Assembly: GCA_037178625.1 (NCBI GenBank)
Contig: CM074146.1
Coordinates: 1,736,001 to 1,800,000, forward strand
Source: Skeletonema tropicum
Taxonomy: Eukaryota > Bacillariophyta > Thalassiosirophyceae > Thalassiosirales > Thalassiosiraceae
DNA: 64,000 bases
Reading direction: 5' to 3'
A program made the translations under genes and the position numbers. The notes below the pieces were generated by a model that was not told the origin of the DNA, searched no databases, and saw only the letters and a program-made list of their open reading frames with translations. Numbering within the stretch: position 1 is the stretch's first letter; each line of letters opens with the position of its first letter. Positions 58,750 to 64,000 of the stretch are shown piece by piece.

Positions 58750-60164
58750 CCCTTTCCTTCCGAGGTACTCATTTGGTACTCATTTTGACTTTCGGTCATA
58801 ACTACGCAAATACTAGCCCGATTCTTACGGTTCAAAGACCAGCAACTTTCCATTTAGGTAGTTTAGAACGAGTCTGCAAAGTGCCGCGACGTTATTCCAA
58901 CCATTCGCCGCATGGTAATGGTTACAAAATCGTAGTCAGAGGTGTCGACCCTCTCCTCTTTTTTGGCTTTTTTTTTTTGCAAAAACATCACGCATCACGC
59001 ATCACACAATAACAAAAAACATCTCCTCCATGATGATCTGGCGACAAACCATGGTATTATTGGACCAGCAACGACAAGATCAACATAAACAACATGTTGC
59101 CTAACACAGATTTTTCTGCTGATTTCGATTATGTAAGCGGCGGCATCCGATTCGACGTCGTTTTGATCGTATGCGGCTCTTTCCGTCGTGGGCATAAAAT
59201 CCGCACATGCCGAGCAACAACATGATATACTCATATTAAACTTCTTTCGGTAACTTAATAGCCTTGGTACATTATAAACTCCTTCTATATATTATAATGA
59301 TCGATTATTATTCTCGTTTTTATTCACTACATGCCAAATACACGTATTAATGAAGTAGTAGGTCAAATCATCCGCTGCTAATAGGATGGCACCCGGTTGG
59401 AAAGATGTTGTTGGTAGTCATGTTGTAACCTAAAACCACTGTCAAACGCTCACAATAGACGGCCAATGGTGTTGTGTGGCGAGATGGCTCCCGTCCTATG
59501 GATCAAATGGGCGCATACCCCTTCATGTAATGGTGTGGGTGACTGATATAGGGCATCTCATTTCCCCCAAAATGTGCTATATTACAATTAGTCCAACAAT
59601 GTTGTAGCCGCAATAAATTAGAGCAATCCAGTGCAACAGCGTTGATTGTCATATAATAGTCAAGGCCTCAATGAGTTTTGGCACTTCTACATCTTGTATT
59701 CTGTCAGATATATGCATTCTTCTTTTTGATGTGTTTTGTGGAAATTATCCATTTTCACATGCTGTATTCACCATGCCACTGCATGCGTCATAGGGCGCCC
59801 AGTCACACTGTTTAGTTGATGGATGGCCGCTCAATAGTATACAGTCGGCGTCTGCAAACCAGTAGGGTGGCAAAGTAGGTCCAACTATTCATCTGAAGAC
59901 CATGATGGAAGTGCATCATCACACCGATGTCGCAGCGCAATTTTTCGACACCTCTACTATGGTGTGATAAAAAGTAGCGATGGCGTGGGTCGATGACCAC
60001 CTGAGGGCACCACTTCACAGAAAGGCTATTGGAGAGTGAGTTGCTGCAGTGGGGCTGTCTAGATTTATGTGTAGGCAGTGTTATTGATGTCGGCAAGTAT
60101 GGGGTCGAGGTGCGCCATGGTCATCGCTGATGTTTTTTGTACTATCCCTCTCGGAAGGAAAGGG
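58750..60164. mobile_element. Non-autonomous TIR element, possibly piggyBac-like
   Basis: 1415 bp with perfect 15-bp inverted ends CCCTTTCCTTCCGAG and CTCGGAAGGAAAGGG. It is absent from the matching point of copy 1. The CCC start and TTAA immediately before the left end (58746-58749) are piggyBac-like, but the right flank is AAAATG, so no clean TTAA duplication exists. Inside are short frames only (the longest is 94 residues on the minus strand at 59812-60096). The class is uncertain; that it is an insertion is clear. Confidence 0.7.
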
Positions 60165-60883
60165 AAAATGTCATAATTGATTAATTCCTCACGTGTAAAA
60201 ACTGTTTGTAGATACCGCGGTACCCAAATACGTCCTCGAAGGCTTTTTTAAAAATTCACGTAGGAACTTAGTAGGTTCACGTTGTGCAAGCCACGCTAAG
60301 CCACGTCCCTTTACGGAGAAACGCTGCATGCAATGTCATTTTATACATTTTACGCATGCAATAATAGAAGACGATGATGAAGTCGCGGAACAGCAACATT
60401 GATTTCACAAAAAAGTGTGGCCGATGCGAGCTAAAAGTAGTTTCCTGTACATAAGGGTACCGATTTACAAAAGAATGGCAGAACAGCCGCCTGCCTACCT
60501 AAGTACTATGTAATCTATCTATCTATCTATCTATATACTTAATCTCAAACGCGGCTACATTATAGAAGTGGGAACGAAAACCATCTTTTAGTAGCCAAAA
60601 TAACATTTACCTTTCAGCAAATTCAAGCGGGTTCAAAACCATCTGCTCGGTTCAACTTTTGTCCAGATGGTTGAACTCGGACTTTTCAACTGAACTCGGA
60701 GTTTTCAAAGAGATGACACCCACCGACAGCTGCCACCTTTGTATCTTTGTTCCGTACTTCTACTTATGCAGTATTGTACCACCACGCACAATCAACACAC
60801 TCCACGACACCATCCACAAACACCCATAAAAACTTCCATCTGTTACAGAGAGCACCGCGAGCTCCTACATACATACCAACAAC
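60165..60883. other. Upstream region of the acidic-protein gene (copy 2)
   Basis: It matches 42003-42672 of copy 1 and contains an ATCT microsatellite at about 60510-60533 that is absent from copy 1. There is no gene. Confidence 0.5.
60510..60533. repeat. ATCT microsatellite
   Basis: Six units of ATCT, specific to copy 2. Confidence 0.8.
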
Positions 60884-61450
60884 ATGAGCAACAACAGTCT
60901 AGACGAAACGAAGACGAAGATCGACAGCGACAGCAAGGATGGCGACATTCCCTTCATTCTTTGTACACCAACAAAAAATGACAACGATGAGGTTGATGTT
61001 GATGTTCTGGCTTCCTTCGATGCAGAAGAGTCTCCGAGGCATAACTTTTTCCTCAAGCCTCGTCGTTCATGCAAGTGTACACTTGGCTGTCGTCATGAGC
61101 AGAATAATATGAGCACCGACACCGAACCTACCTGGAACGACAGCGACAGAGACAGAGACAGAGACTTGTCCGACGAGCAATTGGAACGCAACAGTTCCAG
61201 CTCTCCTATGCCTATGCCAACCTTATCCTTTGATATGATGGTCACCCCTCCGACGGTTCCGGTGATCAATCTGTTGAAGCGTCAACGTCCCTCTCACTCT
61301 CAAGAAGAAAAACAAGACGGAAACGACGATGGCGATAACAATAACAACTCGTCCTCCAAGATGTTGCCTCTATTACCAAGCTTAGGACGTCAGCAGCAGT
61401 CTCAGCACCCTCCTGCTCTCCGTCGCCCTATTGCTCGTCGTCCACGATAA
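60884..61450 (+). CDS. Short acidic/Ser-rich protein (copy 2, intact)
   Basis: 188 residues from the ATG at 60884 (MSNNSLDETKTKIDSDSKDG). It has FILCTPTKNDNDEVDVDVLA, the Cys-containing basic motif RHNFFLKPRRSCKCTLGCRH, NSSSSPMPMPTLSFDMMVTP, and a C-terminus with an Asp/Asn run, Gln-rich SLGRQQQSQH and PIARRPR. It is likely disordered. Small in-frame differences from copy 1 (DSDSK against DSK) and the frame kept to the end suggest it is the functional copy. Family unknown. Confidence 0.55.
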   Translation: MSNNSLDETKTKIDSDSKDGDIPFILCTPTKNDNDEVDVDVLASFDAEESPRHNFFLKPRRSCKCTLGCRHEQNNMSTDTEPTWNDSDRDRDRDLSDEQLERNSSSSPMPMPTLSFDMMVTPPTVPVINLLKRQRPSHSQEEKQDGNDDGDNNNNSSSKMLPLLPSLGRQQQSQHPPALRRPIARRPR

Positions 61451-61883
61451 TGGGCCTTTGCTCGCCTAGGCCTAGCGCCAGCTAACGCATGCAATCGCGA
61501 CCCTTGGAAGGAAAAGTCCTCGACATATCTAGAGGCATCGATTGCTAATTCACCGCTAGCTATCAAAGAACAAGTCAAGGACACTATCACGGTGATGCTG
61601 TGTGTATGGTATCTTAAACAAGTCTCGCACAAAGCCACGCTATACATCTTGAAGTACTTGCTGGAGAAGATTCGTTGCGAAATAATTGTAGAACTGTATC
61701 TTATTGACAAAATAAATGAACATTTGATTAAATTCTTATTGTTCTATAATTTGCCTAGTTAATTGATTGCGTCTTAGTTCGAGCATTTCGTAGAGAGTGA
61801 AAAGGAGTTGTTACCCACAGAATTCAAGCTTTGACCTTGAGAGAATTCATGGGCTTGACAAGTCAGAGACATCTGTTGTAACT

Positions 61884-62014
61884 GACTTGATTGAGTTTGA
61901 TAGTGCAGAAGATCATACCTCAGTTGTTGTTGTTGACTGGATTGAGTTCGATAGTGCAAAAGACCACCTCTCGGTTGCCGCTGTTGACTTGATAGAGTTG
62001 GAGTGCGCAGAATT
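61884..62014. repeat. 51-bp tandem repeats (copy 2)
   Basis: Units at 61884, 61935 and 61986, the same as 43690-43820. The duplication ends about 20 bases later, at 62034. Confidence 0.65.
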
Positions 62015-62294
62015 TCTCTCGGTTCTTGCTGAATTCATCGGAAGTCCAGCACTCCGCAAAGGGGGTTTTTAAATTCACACGTAGATTTAAATTCCTACGT
62101 ACTATGGTGATCTGCTAGTACTAAAATCACGATCCGGCACTAATATAAACTCATGCAATTTTAATTAACATTAATGATTGTTATGCCCTTTCCCCTCATT
62201 GTGTATCTATGGTAACTAGCCATGGCGTCCGAAACATCACTATCGGCCCCTCACCTGCCCCATCAGCCATTGGTGCATTGAAATAACATCGAAC

Positions 62295-63053
62295 ATGGCA
62301 TCGACTAGTACACGGTCTAGGAGATCTCGTATATCTCCTCCTCTTCCACAGTCTCATGAGGAGCTACAGATTGGCGGATGTTATCACCAGATTTGTGCAA
62401 CTCCGTCTTCGCCTCACTACAATGTGGCCACAGCATGTGCTTTGATTGCTTCGGTGCTGCTCAGGCCAATAGATCCGCCGATCTCAGAATCAAATGTACT
62501 TATCGTGCTCCCAATGACGATTTGCACCTGTGAAACAGATACGGTCCTTATATCTGTGGGGACGGGTTGCCAACTTTTGGGATGCTGCGGCTGAAACGAA
62601 CCGATCAAGCCTACAAAAGGAAAACATTCCTTCCGCTTAATGGTGACTTTCATACAGTGCTAGAGCTCCATAAGACGCGAGGGAAAATGTTCGGACCCTG
62701 ACGGTACACCAGTCAACACTGAAATGATAGATGCTCCAGTGGCAGGTGAGAAAAGAATGGGTGCATACATTAGGGTGAAATATATCGACACCGTCATGAA
62801 TGCTGCTTCGAGAGAGAAGGAAATAACTGCGCTATTGAAGGATATCCAGCCAACAGTTGAGATGCAGAAAGAGAATGACAGGAAACATCTTGATCGAAGT
62901 ATTTCTACTGATGTCACGTATGTGGAGAAAAACTATGATGCATCTGAGTTAAAGTCAGCCTATGCACGTGTCAGTGACGAGTGGAATCCTTTTGAGCACG
63001 GTGGGCATAACCTTGCACAGCTACCGAAGAAGAACTACGAGGAAGTGTATTAA
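62295..63053 (+). pseudogene. Unrecognised gene in at least three frames
   Basis: Protein-like sequence passes from frame 62295-62594 (MASTSTRSRRSRISPPLPQS, VATACALIASVLL) to another frame at about 62535-62700 (YGPYICGDGLPTFGMLRLKR; FLPLNGDFHTVLELHKTRGK). It then moves to 62724-63053 (MIDAPVAGEKRMGAYIRVKY, IDTVMNAASREKEITALLKD, and NPFEHGGHNLAQLPKKNYEE). This may be a spliced gene or a decayed transposon gene. I do not recognise the family. Confidence 0.35.
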
Positions 63054-63471
63054 GCTAAGGTTGCTTGTGATGCAAGGAGGTGGGAGGAGGTGGATTCAGA
63101 AAGATCGAGCATTGATTTAGACTGAGCAGATAAGGATCCGAAGAAATAATATGGAGTGTAGGGATACATAGAGTAAACAACACGGCAATAAGAAGTAGGC
63201 TTGACGAGATGTTGCTGTCCCGCTTCTTCAATCTTATCGGCAATGCCAATCTGTTATTGAATCTTTACTCTCGGAAGAAGTATGATGTTTCTACATAAGT
63301 GGCGGAGGTAGCAACAGGAATGCGAATGCGGTGCAATCAAGAAAAAGTCTACCGCGTGCTCTTTTATGTTTTTATATTATCTTTATTATTATCATGTGGG
63401 TGTTCACCAGCTTCCATCATCTAATAACAGAAGCAGTGCGTGCTAGTTGCTTGTGGTAATCAAAGGATTCG
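63054..63471. other. Intergenic
   Basis: 418 bases with nothing recognisable; an AT-rich piece at about 63365-63395. Confidence 0.4.
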
Positions 63472-63795
63472 TCAACCCTCTCCTGTGCAATGCATCGCTG
63501 CACCTGATCTCAGTGCGAATACTCCTTTTAGGCCGCGCATTGTTCTCCCCGATACCATGAAAATGGGCCCGAACGTTTGAACCATACTCGTGTCGGGTTG
63601 TCTCGACAGATAGAAGCTGAATTGTGGTGCATTTGCAGCACGGGGATCATGCGGGTTGTCCTTCAAAGGGCTGATACAAACTGCGTCATGAATTAGGGCT
63701 AAAAGTGTATTTCGACAAGATACATTAGACACATTCCACGTAAGGCCGGCGTCGCTCTTGCTTTGTGGGCCACCTTTTGTGTTGTAGGGATCCAA
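63472..63795 (-). CDS. Possible hypothetical protein
   Basis: 107 residues (MDPYNTKGGPQSKSDAGLTW ... SGRTMRGLKGVFALRSGAAM). Ordinary amino-acid composition but no motif, no copy elsewhere in the window, and no upstream signal that I can see. It may be an exon of a gene extending right or left. Confidence 0.25.
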   Translation of the reverse strand: MDPYNTKGGPQSKSDAGLTWNVSNVSCRNTLLALIHDAVCISPLKDNPHDPRAANAPQFSFYLSRQPDTSMVQTFGPIFMVSGRTMRGLKGVFALRSGAAMHCTGEG

Positions 63796-64000
63796 CTAAG
63801 GTTGAACGTGAGCATGACAGTTATTAGACGTGGCATCCAGTGCGATCAGATCCTTGAACGGGGTAGTACGTAGTGTCAATAGCTAATGCTGCTGTCTCAT
63901 GAGCTTTCCTTACAGCTACATTTGCCTGAGAGTACGCTTGTGTCCCGGCAGTGGGAGAGAATAGGTACCAAGTTCGCGTTTCTTTCCACTCCTCCTCCTC

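Larger units (their letters stand above)
44118..62034. repeat. 7-kb direct duplication, copy 2 (with three insertions)
   Basis: It matches 36830-43842 end to end once the insertions 48264-51792, 52108-58147 and 58750-60164 are removed (remaining length about 6.9 kb against 7.0 kb). Outside the insertions the differences are scattered substitutions and small indels. Confidence 0.85.

Noticed and set aside
58750..60164. Clean piggyBac assignment
   Set aside because: TTAA is present only on the left side, and no piggyBac-type coding sequence is visible.

Overview
This window looks like nuclear DNA of a diatom, probably of the Thalassiosira/Skeletonema/Cyclotella type. The evidence is a family of MYND-finger proteins beginning MGRKRNQGKARKAAKAKA, diatom-style ankyrin proteins, Copia retrotransposons whose protease motif reads DRGANGG, and genes with short GT-AG introns. 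I see no rRNA, tRNA or CRISPR. The organism is an inference; no marker gene proves it. Most of the window is duplicated or mobile DNA and many genes are broken.

1-18 kb is a MYND-finger duplicon. A frameshifted ankyrin gene runs off the left edge. Six MYND copies follow: four intact (3500, 5258, 9503 minus, 16865) and two frameshifted (1586, 7622 minus). The copies at 3.5 and 5.3 kb are a tandem duplication followed by an orphan third promoter. The copies at 7.6 minus, 9.5 minus and 16.9 plus share a block that also carries the 3' end of a secreted-protein gene. That gene is whole at 10943-11767, a fragment at about 9.1-9.4 kb and a scrap at 16.4 kb. A single-pass membrane protein (12485) and a repeat-rich non-coding stretch (13.8-15.5 kb, with clustered AATCCTAGGATT palindromes) lie between. 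A 333-bp MITE-like element sits at 18.5 kb.

19-32.5 kb holds a 1272-residue protein in which a degenerate MDR (zinc-type alcohol dehydrogenase-like) domain lies between acidic tandem repeats. Its 5' part and upstream DNA are duplicated at 29.7-32.5 kb. The left copy of this duplication was hit by a CAC-ended element with a 3-bp target duplication (23589-29166). Inside that is a 1735-bp element (ends GTGGTTACCC, TA target), and inside that a 2228-bp Tc1/mariner-like transposon (TA target) encoding a transposase-like protein. The right copy carries its own 1735-bp element. The two duplicated halves act as empty sites for each other's insertions, so element borders can be read to the base or nearly so.

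32.5-36.8 kb has a decayed retroelement RNase H fragment, two strong hairpins and unrecognised genes.

36.8-62.0 kb is a direct duplication of a 7.0-kb unit. Copy 1 (36830-43842) has no large insertion. Copy 2 (44118-62034) is swollen to 17.9 kb by two Copia elements and one terminal-inverted-repeat element. Each unit carries a spliced putatively secreted protein gene, a diatom-type hypothetical gene, an ankyrin gene and a short acidic protein gene. The copies are broken in complementary ways: copy 1 has a 10-nt loss, a nonsense codon and a 1-nt insertion, while copy 2 keeps those frames but has Copia inside the ankyrin gene. A collapsed or joined pair of haplotypes is a real alternative to true duplication. 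The two Copia elements also have complementary deletions: one keeps only gag, the other keeps protease, integrase and RT but lacks the gag core and RNase H.

62-64 kb contains only fragmentary, unrecognised reading frames.
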